Positions 1-5,937 of a stretch of 15,872 nt of DNA are shown piece by piece. The stretch is from CAZDYP01 sp964509505 (lineage in GTDB: Bacteria; Chloroflexota; Anaerolineae; JACRMK01). The stretch's first letter is position 1. The number at the start of each line of letters is the position of its first letter. A model generated the notes under the pieces. The model saw nothing but the letters and a program-made list of their open reading frames with translations, had not been told where the DNA came from and made no database searches. The stretch lies in NCBI GenBank assembly GCA_964509505.1, contig CAZDYP010000138.1, positions 1 to 15,872 of the forward strand, given 5' to 3'. The translations under genes and the position numbers were made by a program.

Positions 1-5
1 TTTGC

Positions 6-43
6 GAGTAAATTCAAGCAATTTCCACTGACATGATTTACTC
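6..43. repeat. Short inverted repeat
   Basis: GAGTAAAT at 6-13 and ATTTACTC at 36-43 are perfectly complementary over 8 bp with a 22-nt loop. It lies just outside the larger inverted repeat. Function is unknown and chance is possible. No gene is visible in 1-209. Confidence 0.3.
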
Positions 44-44
44 A

Positions 45-211
45 AACCTCAATAAGTAACGTGAATGCGGGATAAGCCACAGCGAATGTAATGCGCGCAC
101 AACGCCGCGCCCAGCCGACCGCCGTCGGCTGGAACTGAACCCGCGCCGGCGAGTTTCGCAGTGAGTCGGCGTGATGTTCAATTGCCCGCAACCTTATCCC
201 GCATTGAGGTT
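45..211. repeat. Imperfect long inverted repeat, MITE-like
   Basis: The 13-mer AATGCGGGATAAG at 64-76 is perfectly complementary to CTTATCCCGCATT at 193-205, and AACCTCAAT at 45-53 is complementary to ATTGAGGTT at 203-211. The right arm is continuous (193-211), while the left arm has about 10 extra bases between its two blocks. Inside lies a perfect 9-bp hairpin, CCAGCCGAC / GTCGGCTGG (111-119 / 124-132), with a CGCC loop. The element starts where the membrane-protein gene ends, its right arm touching that stop codon. It could be a small non-autonomous transposable element or a large transcription-end structure. No open reading frame lies in it and there is no U-tract, so I prefer a repeat element. 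I could not identify a clear target-site duplication. Confidence 0.6.
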
Positions 212-1724
212 AATTACTAATGTTGAGCGGCTCGCGTGTCAGCGCTAGTGGGCGACGCGCGCTGACCGTCCATCCGGCGATGATGATGAGCGCGCTGCAG
301 ATGAATAACGGCAATAAGCTGAATGCGCCGCTGAGCCCGAGCAACGTGCCGATGTTGCGCGCAATGTTGCCTGCGAGCCAATTGGGTATGGCATGGGCGA
401 CGAGTGGATTGTAAATGGTGTCCGCTGGAAATGCCTGCTCTGCGAGCGTCAGTCCCCAGGTGGCAATAAACGACCATGCGCCAGCAACTCCCCACAACCA
501 CTGAAACCAACGCTGCGCGCCATACGCGCGGCAGATAAAGACGATGGGCGCGACGCAGAACGGTAACATCGGTATCAAGTAACGCGGTCCTATGGCGAAG
601 CCACCCCACCACATGCTGGATGATGAATTGAATAAGAAGAAGCTCAACACACTGGCTAGACAAACCCAGAACGCAGCGCGCTGCTCGCGTGAGCGCCACC
701 ACCCAATGAACCCCGGCGCGGCGAGCAACAACCACGGCGACAGCACAAACAAGCCGCGAAACAAGCCAAATGTGATACCCCAGAACGCCTCCCAAGTGGG
801 CAAGGTCAAGCTCAAAAAGCCCGCATCGTGTTTGTCATGCCACAACGTCGAACTGGTGTAACCCAATTTCAAAGGTCCCCCGAAGACGACGGTGTTATAG
901 CTCATCCACCCCAAGGCGATGACAAGTCCTGCCGCCGTCACCCAGGCAATGCGCTGCCATTGTCCTTGCCGATACAATACGGAGCACGTATAGAGATACA
1001 CGATGCCTGCGATGAGCGCAGCGGGATACTCAGTAACGATCGCATACGCTAACAGCACGCCAACCCCCACCAGCGCGCGTGTGGACAGCGGATGCTGCGC
1101 CGCAAACACCAGATAGAACGCGCTAAACACCAGCACGGCGCTCAACTGATGCCCATAGAATGCGGGCGCGTACGCAAAGACGGGTGTGAGCAGACCATAG
1201 CTCAAGACCAAGACCGTCCGAGACAAAGTTGATGAGGTGAATGCGCCTAAGAAGCGGTACAACACGCTGCCAAACAACGCAGCAGGAATTGCGGAGATGA
1301 TAAAAGTCAGCGCGACCTGCGCCAACGCGAAACGCACTTTTTGTTTTTGCACGCCTGTGCCTGTTTCGCGCAACGTGGACTGAAACGCTTTGCTGTTGGC
1401 AAGACGCTCAGTGAGGGCGTCCAGCACGGGCAAATCGAGCGCGAGCTTCAGCGCCGCATAAACGGGAATGCCGAGCCAGGCGACGCCGGGCGCTTTGTCG
1501 CTGTAATAATGTCCGTCGCGGTCAGCGTAATCTACCGTGTTCCAGACGTATTTATCAATCTGAAAAGTGTGGTCTTCGACGACAGCCACGACCATATCGA
1601 GCCGCGAATTTTGGTTGGGATCAGCCCAACGTGGAAAGGTGTAGCCGTAACAGAGTAGCAACAACAACACAATTATCAGCTCATGCCTGCGCGTTGTTGG
1701 GGATGATTGGGTAGCGTTTTGCAT
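210..1724 (-). CDS. Multipass membrane protein, GT-C / PMT-like glycosyltransferase candidate
   Basis: This 504-residue protein is strongly hydrophobic, with roughly ten or more membrane segments by eye. After a first membrane helix (about residues 15-31) comes an outer loop with NQNSRLD (38-43 region) and YYSDKAPG (73-80), followed by further helices; near residue 379 there is GPRYLIPMLPF. This layout is typical of Chloroflexota proteins related to lipid-carrier-dependent (GT-C, ArnT/PMT-like) glycosyltransferases, which move a sugar from a polyprenyl-phosphate carrier on the outer face of the membrane. The exact substrate is unknown. I chose ATG at 1724 because the first membrane helix follows directly. 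ATG at 1748 or GTG at 1841 would keep the frame, but the latter reads through a terminator hairpin. None of these starts has a good Shine-Dalgarno. The gene sits 36 nt behind an intrinsic terminator, so its expression may depend on read-through. Polymer modification fits the cluster. Confidence 0.8.
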   Translation of the reverse strand: MQNATQSSPTTRRHELIIVLLLLLCYGYTFPRWADPNQNSRLDMVVAVVEDHTFQIDKYVWNTVDYADRDGHYYSDKAPGVAWLGIPVYAALKLALDLPVLDALTERLANSKAFQSTLRETGTGVQKQKVRFALAQVALTFIISAIPAALFGSVLYRFLGAFTSSTLSRTVLVLSYGLLTPVFAYAPAFYGHQLSAVLVFSAFYLVFAAQHPLSTRALVGVGVLLAYAIVTEYPAALIAGIVYLYTCSVLYRQGQWQRIAWVTAAGLVIALGWMSYNTVVFGGPLKLGYTSSTLWHDKHDAGFLSLTLPTWEAFWGITFGLFRGLFVLSPWLLLAAPGFIGWWRSREQRAAFWVCLASVLSFFLFNSSSSMWWGGFAIGPRYLIPMLPFCVAPIVFICRAYGAQRWFQWLWGVAGAWSFIATWGLTLAEQAFPADTIYNPLVAHAIPNWLAGNIARNIGTLLGLSGAFSLLPLFICSALIIIAGWTVSARRPLALTREPLNISN

Positions 1725-1759
1725 AATCGAATGTAAGTGCCAAGGCATAAGTGGAAAGC

Positions 1760-1794
1760 AAAAAAACCGACGGTGATAGACTTCACGGTCGGTT
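1760..1794 (-). terminator. Intrinsic terminator / attenuator
   Basis: On the minus strand AACCGAC pairs with GTCGGTT (1788-1794 with 1765-1771), and inside it GTGA pairs with TCAC across one C-C mismatch and a 6-nt loop. Seven consecutive T residues (1760-1766) follow. It is a textbook Rho-independent terminator. It lies between a TATAAT box and the membrane-protein gene, so it either ends the transcript arriving from the upstream genes or a short RNA, or works as a conditional attenuator for the gene starting at 1724. Confidence 0.85.
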
Positions 1795-1900
1795 ACGCCA
1801 CTAGCTCCGCTGAGTCTAAGGCGTCCAAATTCGAGTACCACTCGATTGACTCAGCTTCATAGCGTCCCTCCATGCTTTGGAGTTTCACTGGGCAAGTTTG
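1789..1900 (-). promoter_or_regulatory. Structured leader RNA, candidate riboswitch/attenuator
   Basis: On the minus strand the transcript can form three consecutive structures. The first is CTCCA / TGGAG (1878-1882 / 1868-1872). The second is a perfect 8-bp stem GCTGAGTC / GACTCAGC (1848-1855 / 1809-1816) that encloses a perfect 6-bp hairpin TCGAGT / ACTCGA (1840-1845 / 1831-1836). The third is the terminator described separately. The order GTGAAA, 5-bp hairpin, GGGACGC (1862-1868), stem, then GCTAGTGGCGTAACCGA (1789-1805) recalls the c-di-GMP-I (GEMM) riboswitch as I remember it, where a G-CAAA block, a short hairpin, GACGCAAAGC and GGTAGC-GGGTTACC occur in that order. The spacing and several key bases differ, and no GNRA loop is seen. 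A leader-peptide attenuator is the main alternative. Confidence 0.35.
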
Positions 1901-1915
1901 CATCCACATTGACAT
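1793..1915 (-). CDS. Possible 40-residue small ORF before the terminator
   Basis: An open frame of 40 codons runs from ATG at 1915 to TAA at 1793-1795, with further in-frame ATGs at 1909, 1903 and 1873. The C-terminal half is acidic (EGRYEAESIEWYSNLDALD). Its stop codon lies in the 5' arm of the intrinsic terminator. The first ATG is only 9 nt past a perfect TATAAT, so the message would be nearly leaderless; no Shine-Dalgarno precedes any of the starts. It resembles nothing I recognise. It may be a leader peptide, a real small protein or a chance frame inside a structured RNA. The coding sequence overlaps the long hairpin at 1809-1855, which makes a non-coding reading equally likely. Confidence 0.3.
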   Translation of the reverse strand: MSMWMQTCPVKLQSMEGRYEAESIEWYSNLDALDSAELVA

Positions 1916-1924
1916 ACTGCTTTT

Positions 1925-1930
1925 ATTATA
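1925..1930 (-). promoter_or_regulatory. Putative -10 box TATAAT
   Basis: The minus strand reads TATAAT here. At the expected 17-nt distance upstream there is only a T-rich stretch (complement of the A run at 1946-1952), not a TTGACA-like box. Initiation would fall near 1917-1918 and give a transcript of about 155 nt up to the terminator. The surrounding 1931-2106 stretch, between this box and the upstream GT4 gene, shows only a long pyrimidine-rich tract on the minus strand (1946-1967) and no gene. Confidence 0.35.
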
Positions 1931-2106
1931 GCCTCACCTGCGCAGAAAAAAAGAGGGAAAAAGGTAAAGAGTGTGTAAATATTTTCGGGTCTTTCGACTT
2001 TGATGGGGAAAACCTACCCATGCTCGCGCGGAATTTGGAACCCTGCGTTTGGGGCGGTGGATTCTAAATATCTGGTGAGCGTGCTGAACCATTTACTGCG
2101 CGCGTT

Positions 2107-3312
2107 CTACACTCTAGTCAGTAGAGCCTGTTTAGTATAGAGCTCGTCAAGGGGCTGACAGACCACACGATAGTCGTATTTTTCTTGGATGAGTTTACGC
2201 CCATTGCGGCCGAGCACAGCGGCGAAGGCTGGCTCGTTCAACAAGCGCAAAGTCGCCGCCGCAAAATCGGCGGGCGCATTCGCAATGAGCAAATGGCGCT
2301 CGTGTTCGACGGTGATGCCTTCCGCGCCCAACGTCGTCGAGACTATCGGCAACCCTTGCGCCAGCGCGTTCAAAATTTTCACGCGCATCCCGCCGCCTGC
2401 GCGCAATGGCACGACCATGACCCCTGCTTGCGCAATGTACACGTTGGGGTCTTTGACGTAACCCGTGACGTTCAGACCGCTGTCCGCTGTCGCCATATCC
2501 AGCAACGATGGAGGTGGTTGCGCGCCCACGATGTCGAAGATGGTGTTAGGGCGTTGCGCGCGAATAAGTGGAAAGACCTCGCGGATGAACCACTGAATGC
2601 CGTCAATATTGGGGGGCCAGTACATCGTGCCAATGTGCAGAATGTGCTCGGCGTTAGGTTGGCGTGGCACGAATGTCACTTCGTCGGTATCAACGGCAAT
2701 CGGAATCACGACGATGTCTGAGTCATGTCCCATGGCGGATTCGAGCGCGACTTTGTCTTCGAGGCTGACAGCCAGCACGCCATTGAACTCACGGCACAGG
2801 CGCCCTTCGTACTGTTTGAGTAAACGCCAATCGCGTTCCAACAACAGTTTGCGCGGACCGAAACTCATCGTGCGGGCAAGTCGTTGATATAACAACCACA
2901 GCGCATTGTGCGCGTCGAGAATTTTGCGCGCGCCCCGCGCGCGCTGCGCGTATTGGCACATATTCAATTGATCCGCATGCGCAATGTCGAATTGGGTTTC
3001 GCGCGCCACATGGTCAACTAAGTCTCGCATTGCCTTGCGGTCATCGCGTGTCATTAAGAAGGGCTGATTGGTCGCAAAACTGCGCGCGAGGGGCCACAGT
3101 TCACGCGCCATGCCGCGCTCCATCGGCGTTGTATAAACAGCCTTGCAAAATTTTTTCAGATGCTCAACCGCTTCGGATTGGTCGCCGCGCACAAAGGAAA
3201 TCAACGTGACTTCGTGACGCTGCGCCAGATATTTGAGCACGTTCCACGTTTTGACTTTGGGACCGCTATCGGGTGGGTAGGGCAAGACTTGGGTAAGCAG
3301 GAGAACTTTCAT
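2107..3312 (-). CDS. Glycosyltransferase family 4
   Basis: The 401-residue protein has the GT-B fold expected of GT4 enzymes, which transfer a sugar from a nucleotide donor to a growing glycan on the cytoplasmic side. It opens with MKVLLLTQVLPYPPDSGPKV, a donor/acceptor-domain start seen in the group of exopolysaccharide-associated GT4 proteins. The C-terminal domain has HIGTMYWPPN (about 226-235) and GGGMRVKILNALAQG (306-320). At the position where the classic E-x7-E motif has its second glutamate this protein has Asn315, while its paralogue at 8509-9705 has Glu. The start lies 6 nt after the stop of the preceding GT2, so the two are surely co-transcribed, although there is no good Shine-Dalgarno. 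It closes the main run of genes; 382 nt separate it from the next one. The sugar specificity cannot be read from sequence. Confidence 0.9.
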   Translation of the reverse strand: MKVLLLTQVLPYPPDSGPKVKTWNVLKYLAQRHEVTLISFVRGDQSEAVEHLKKFCKAVYTTPMERGMARELWPLARSFATNQPFLMTRDDRKAMRDLVDHVARETQFDIAHADQLNMCQYAQRARGARKILDAHNALWLLYQRLARTMSFGPRKLLLERDWRLLKQYEGRLCREFNGVLAVSLEDKVALESAMGHDSDIVVIPIAVDTDEVTFVPRQPNAEHILHIGTMYWPPNIDGIQWFIREVFPLIRAQRPNTIFDIVGAQPPPSLLDMATADSGLNVTGYVKDPNVYIAQAGVMVVPLRAGGGMRVKILNALAQGLPIVSTTLGAEGITVEHERHLLIANAPADFAAATLRLLNEPAFAAVLGRNGRKLIQEKYDYRVVCQPLDELYTKQALLTRV

Positions 3313-3318
3313 GGCTGA

Positions 3319-4224
3319 TTAGTCTAACGCCAACGAACTTAGGGGCGCGACGACCCGTCCGCGCCGTCCACGCGTGATGAACCGCAACACCCCATGCGCC
3401 AAAATTTTTAGCGCCGTGAAAGCATAAATTTGCCACTTCAACCCTGCGGCGCTCAACGCGCTGTAATGCTTGCGGAAAAAGCGTAGCCGGCTGCGATACA
3501 AGTCGCGCTCACGCTCAGGTTGGCGATTGCGACTGCTGCCGCCGCCTAAGTGAATGATTTTTGCGGCGGGTTGATACCACACTTGCCAACCGGCTTGCTT
3601 CATCGTATAGCACCAATCCACTTCTTCGGCGTACATGAAGAAGCTTTCGTCCATGCCACCCACCGCTTTCACTGCTTCGCGTCGCGCCAACAAACACGCG
3701 CCTTCCACATAATCTACGCTTTGCGCGCCCTTTTCTGTTTCGGGACCATAGCTTGGATACCAACGCCCATACATCATACGCCCCAAACTGCTGAGAATAA
3801 GAAACTCACGCCAGAGTGTTGGGAAACGCGTGTGCGCGGCTTGAAAGCTGCCATCGGNNNNNNNNNNCAACTGCGCGCCGACGATACCTGCGCGCGGTTG
3901 CGACTCCATCACGCTTACCAAAGCCTGCAACGCATTCGGCGTCGCAAACGCATCACTGTTGAATAGTAACGCATAACGCCCAAGGCTCTCGTTCAGCCCT
4001 TGATTGTTTGCGCGCGCAAAGCCGACGTTCTCGATGTTCTGTAACAAGCGCACTTGCGGAAAGCGTTCGCGCAACATGGCTTGGCTGCCATCGGTTGAAC
4101 CGTTGTCCACGACGATGATTTCGCACGCCAAGGCGCCGCAATGGTCGTACAGCGATTGAATGCACTGCGCGAGCAAAGCGCGGGTGTTCCAATTGACGAT
4201 GATGACTGAGACATCAGGCTGCAT
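3319..4224 (-). CDS. Glycosyltransferase family 2, rhamnosyltransferase-like
   Basis: This is a 301-residue GT-A fold enzyme. It starts DVSVIIVNWNTRALL, has VDNGSTDGS (39-47), the metal/nucleotide site as NSD (89-91) instead of DXD, and the late motif AEEVDWC (199-205). These are the marks of the GT2 group annotated as rhamnosyltransferase or dTDP-sugar transferases. The start at 4224 is preferred over a much longer upstream frame because the GT2 fold begins right there and AGGA lies 6 nt before it; that AGGA overlaps the TAG of the secreted-protein gene, which suggests translational coupling. A 10-base N gap falls at residues 120-123, just before PDGSFQ. Family members I remember usually have three residues there (such as LNP after QL), while the gap allows four, so the gap size may be nominal. 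The frame is intact on both sides. Confidence 0.88.
   Translation of the reverse strand: MQPDVSVIIVNWNTRALLAQCIQSLYDHCGALACEIIVVDNGSTDGSQAMLRERFPQVRLLQNIENVGFARANNQGLNESLGRYALLFNSDAFATPNALQALVSVMESQPRAGIVGAQLXXXXDGSFQAAHTRFPTLWREFLILSSLGRMMYGRWYPSYGPETEKGAQSVDYVEGACLLARREAVKAVGGMDESFFMYAEEVDWCYTMKQAGWQVWYQPAAKIIHLGGGSSRNRQPERERDLYRSRLRFFRKHYSALSAAGLKWQIYAFTALKILAHGVLRFITRGRRGRVVAPLSSLALD
3858..3867. other. Assembly gap of 10 N
   Basis: Ten undetermined bases lie inside the GT2 gene. The codon after the gap reads NCC and is followed by GAT GGC AGC, consistent with the usual P-D-G-S of the family. Confidence 0.95.
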
Positions 4225-4230
4225 GATGGG

Positions 4231-4234
4231 TCCT
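4231..4234 (-). promoter_or_regulatory. Shine-Dalgarno inside the upstream stop codon
   Basis: AGGA on the minus strand is 6 nt from ATG 4224 and shares bases with the TAG stop (4233-4235) of the preceding gene. This decides the GT2 start. Confidence 0.6.
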
Positions 4235-5732
4235 AAGGATCGCCCCAATGCACCAACAAGGTTGGGCGATTCTTTTCGTTCCAATCGCCCGTGTCGGAAG
4301 AGACGAAATATTTGCCGCTGTGATAGTTGTTGTCGGCGCTGTAAAAAACCAGCCGCAGTGATTGCCCAGTGGTGTATGCCTGCGCAACCGCGCGCGACAC
4401 ATCCCACCGGTACGCTGGACAGGTATTCCAGCTTGGCCCGCAACCGGTCGTAGTCGGGTTGACCCATACGGAGCTGATGTTCTCCGAGGCCAGCGGTGCG
4501 TTGTTCCATGTGAGCGTTGCTTCGCTCCAATTATCTTTGATGGTGAGCGCCTGGATCAGCGAAGGCTGCGCTTGGTCGGGATTGGAATTGCCAAATTGAT
4601 AGAGCGTGACGGTTGCGGAAATTACCACCTTGTTTGCGGGTAGCTGATTGAGCGGAAAGGTAATGTAATACTTGGCGAAACACGGGAAGTCGCTGATGTC
4701 CGATTCGTTCTGTATGTTGAAGTCTGCATTGTTGATCTCGTCGCCCGGATCGCTGGCATCGCCCCATTGCGTCCAACGATCCAAGCTCCCCCCACAGATA
4801 CTGCCGCCGCCGACTTCGCCATCGGTGACTGTAGCGCCGTTCAATTTATGGCGCACGGTCACGATCTGACGGGGTGTAGCAGTAGGCGGCGTATAGGTGG
4901 GCATGCCAAAATTCAACACCCCCCACATTGCGGGCTGATTCAAATTGAATGTTTCGGGCCAAAACTTGTCGGCAATTGGGCTGCCGCTCGCATCATCGCG
5001 ATCATGCACGCTCAAGCCCAGTTTCCACAGTGTACCCGGGGAAGGCGGTCCAGACAATCCTAAACTGCTGAAAGGAATATGGAACGTCATCGCCCAGCCG
5101 TCATCATCGCCGTTATCGTTCACCGCCCCGCCACGCCAGCCGGGCGAGATTGTGAACGGAACTGAGGTGGTGACCCAATTCGAGCCATTGCCTTTGTAGC
5201 TCAAGCGATAGCGGCTGTCGTCGTTGCTGGTATTGTAGAATTGTGCGTCAAAGCGATAGGCATTTGTGTTGGGCGCGCTGCTGCTGTTAGCGTCCTTTGA
5301 CAAGACCAATGTCACCGAATCCCAAGCAATGAGGTCGCTCGCGCTGGGCGTCGTGTCAAACCAGAGCCGACGGTCAAATGAGGTCACATTCACGTAGAGT
5401 TCGCTATCGGTGTAGCCAACCCGCACGTCACTGTAGTTTTCAGTCTGGTTCACTCGCCCGAACCAGAAAATTGCCAATTCATTCCAGCGCGGGTTGAGAT
5501 CCGGGGAGCCACTGAAATAGGGCGCGTTGACACGGCGTGGGTCAAAAGATCTGAGAATCAGTGGCAGAAAGATGGTTGAGGTCACGACGGGTGCGGCGGG
5601 CGCTGCAGGTAAGCCAATGGTATCCGTCGGTGTGGAGGAGGTAGCTCCTACGTCGAGTGATATGCCTCCCGTAGATAGATTGAAACTCAGCCAAACTAAA
5701 CCGAGCAGAACGATTCGGCTCAGTTTCTGCAT
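4233..5732 (-). CDS. Secreted two-domain beta-sandwich protein (CBM9-like plus DNRLRE-like)
   Basis: This 499-residue protein has a signal peptide (about residues 1-25: MQKLSR, then a hydrophobic stretch), a Pro/Ala linker ending in TSTIFLPLILRS (51-62), and two domains. Residues about 70-275 (APYFSGSPDLNPRWNE, later WDSVTLVLSKDAN and WAMTFHIPFSSLGL) look like a family 9-type carbohydrate-binding or DOMON-like beta-sandwich. After a TPPTATP linker, residues about 290-499 have the DNRLRE / CBM96-like pattern (FPLNQLPANKVVISATVTLY, DNWSEATLTWNNAP, DVSRAVAQAYTTG, RPTLLVHW). No catalytic domain or cell-wall anchor is visible. The start at 5732 is set by a near-perfect Shine-Dalgarno and by the signal peptide. 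It is the only non-enzyme inside the cluster, 8 nt before a GT2. I infer that it binds the polysaccharide at the surface or is exported together with it. Confidence 0.85.
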   Translation of the reverse strand: MQKLSRIVLLGLVWLSFNLSTGGISLDVGATSSTPTDTIGLPAAPAAPVVTSTIFLPLILRSFDPRRVNAPYFSGSPDLNPRWNELAIFWFGRVNQTENYSDVRVGYTDSELYVNVTSFDRRLWFDTTPSASDLIAWDSVTLVLSKDANSSSAPNTNAYRFDAQFYNTSNDDSRYRLSYKGNGSNWVTTSVPFTISPGWRGGAVNDNGDDDGWAMTFHIPFSSLGLSGPPSPGTLWKLGLSVHDRDDASGSPIADKFWPETFNLNQPAMWGVLNFGMPTYTPPTATPRQIVTVRHKLNGATVTDGEVGGGSICGGSLDRWTQWGDASDPGDEINNADFNIQNESDISDFPCFAKYYITFPLNQLPANKVVISATVTLYQFGNSNPDQAQPSLIQALTIKDNWSEATLTWNNAPLASENISSVWVNPTTTGCGPSWNTCPAYRWDVSRAVAQAYTTGQSLRLVFYSADNNYHSGKYFVSSDTGDWNEKNRPTLLVHWGDP

Positions 5733-5740
5733 GATAATGT

Positions 5741-5745
5741 CCTCC
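5741..5745 (-). promoter_or_regulatory. Strong Shine-Dalgarno GGAGG
   Basis: AAGGGAGGA on the minus strand (core GGAGG) ends 8 nt before ATG 5732. It is the strongest ribosome site in the window, and it discards the longer frame that would start at 5906. Confidence 0.85.
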
Positions 5746-5848
5746 CTTGACGATGGATTTTGACGCAGCAGATTGCCAGTTGGTTTGATGTAAGGCGGCT
5801 CTTCTGATTTTGCTGTGGTTTCACCGACGCTCGCGTGTAGAAGGCACA

Positions 5849-5919
5849 TCCACCGCTCAGACGCGGGCGTTGCGACCAACGGGAGTCCCGCGCGAGCTTT
5901 CCACACTAAAGCCGGTGGA
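5849..5919 (-). ncRNA. Three-way-junction RNA in the leader of the secreted protein
   Basis: The 205-nt gap between two genes (5733-5937) can fold on the minus strand as a closing stem TCCACCG / CGGTGGA (5913-5919 / 5849-5855). Directly inside is a hairpin GCTTT / AAAGC (5908-5912 / 5896-5900) with a 7-nt loop. Two nucleotides later comes a second arm GCGCGGG / CCCGCGT (5887-5893 / 5861-5867), with a 5-nt bulge and a terminal hairpin CGTTG / CAACG (5877-5881 / 5868-5872, loop GTCG). The junction linker on the 3' side is CTGAG. I compared it from memory with common riboswitches and with the hammerhead ribozyme, and it does not match. No U-tract follows, so it is not a terminator. It starts 18 nt after the upstream stop codon and ends 117 nt before the ATG. 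Confidence 0.45.
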
Positions 5920-5937
5920 GTCTATAAGACAATTGGT

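Noticed and set aside
217..795. 192-codon frame on the minus strand inside the membrane-protein gene
   Set aside because: It overlaps the clear membrane-protein frame, is rich in Arg/His/Val in the way of shifted GC-rich frames, and resembles no domain.
1946..1967. Pyrimidine-rich run on the minus strand as a terminator for the GT4 gene
   Set aside because: No stem precedes it; the only convincing terminator of the region is at 1760-1794.
1846..2067. 73-codon plus-strand frame in the spacer
   Set aside because: No ribosome site, no recognisable motif, and it is antisense to the folded leader and promoter-like box.
4225..4530. 102-residue N-terminal extension of the GT2
   Set aside because: It overlaps the secreted-protein gene in another frame, and the GT2 fold starts at 4224 with its own AGGA.
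5733..5906. N-terminal extension of the secreted protein
   Set aside because: It would precede a clear signal peptide and an excellent Shine-Dalgarno, and its sequence lies in the structured leader.
5849..5919. Hammerhead ribozyme
   Set aside because: A three-way junction and CTGAG are present, but the CTGANGA and GAAA core blocks are not at the junction in the required order.
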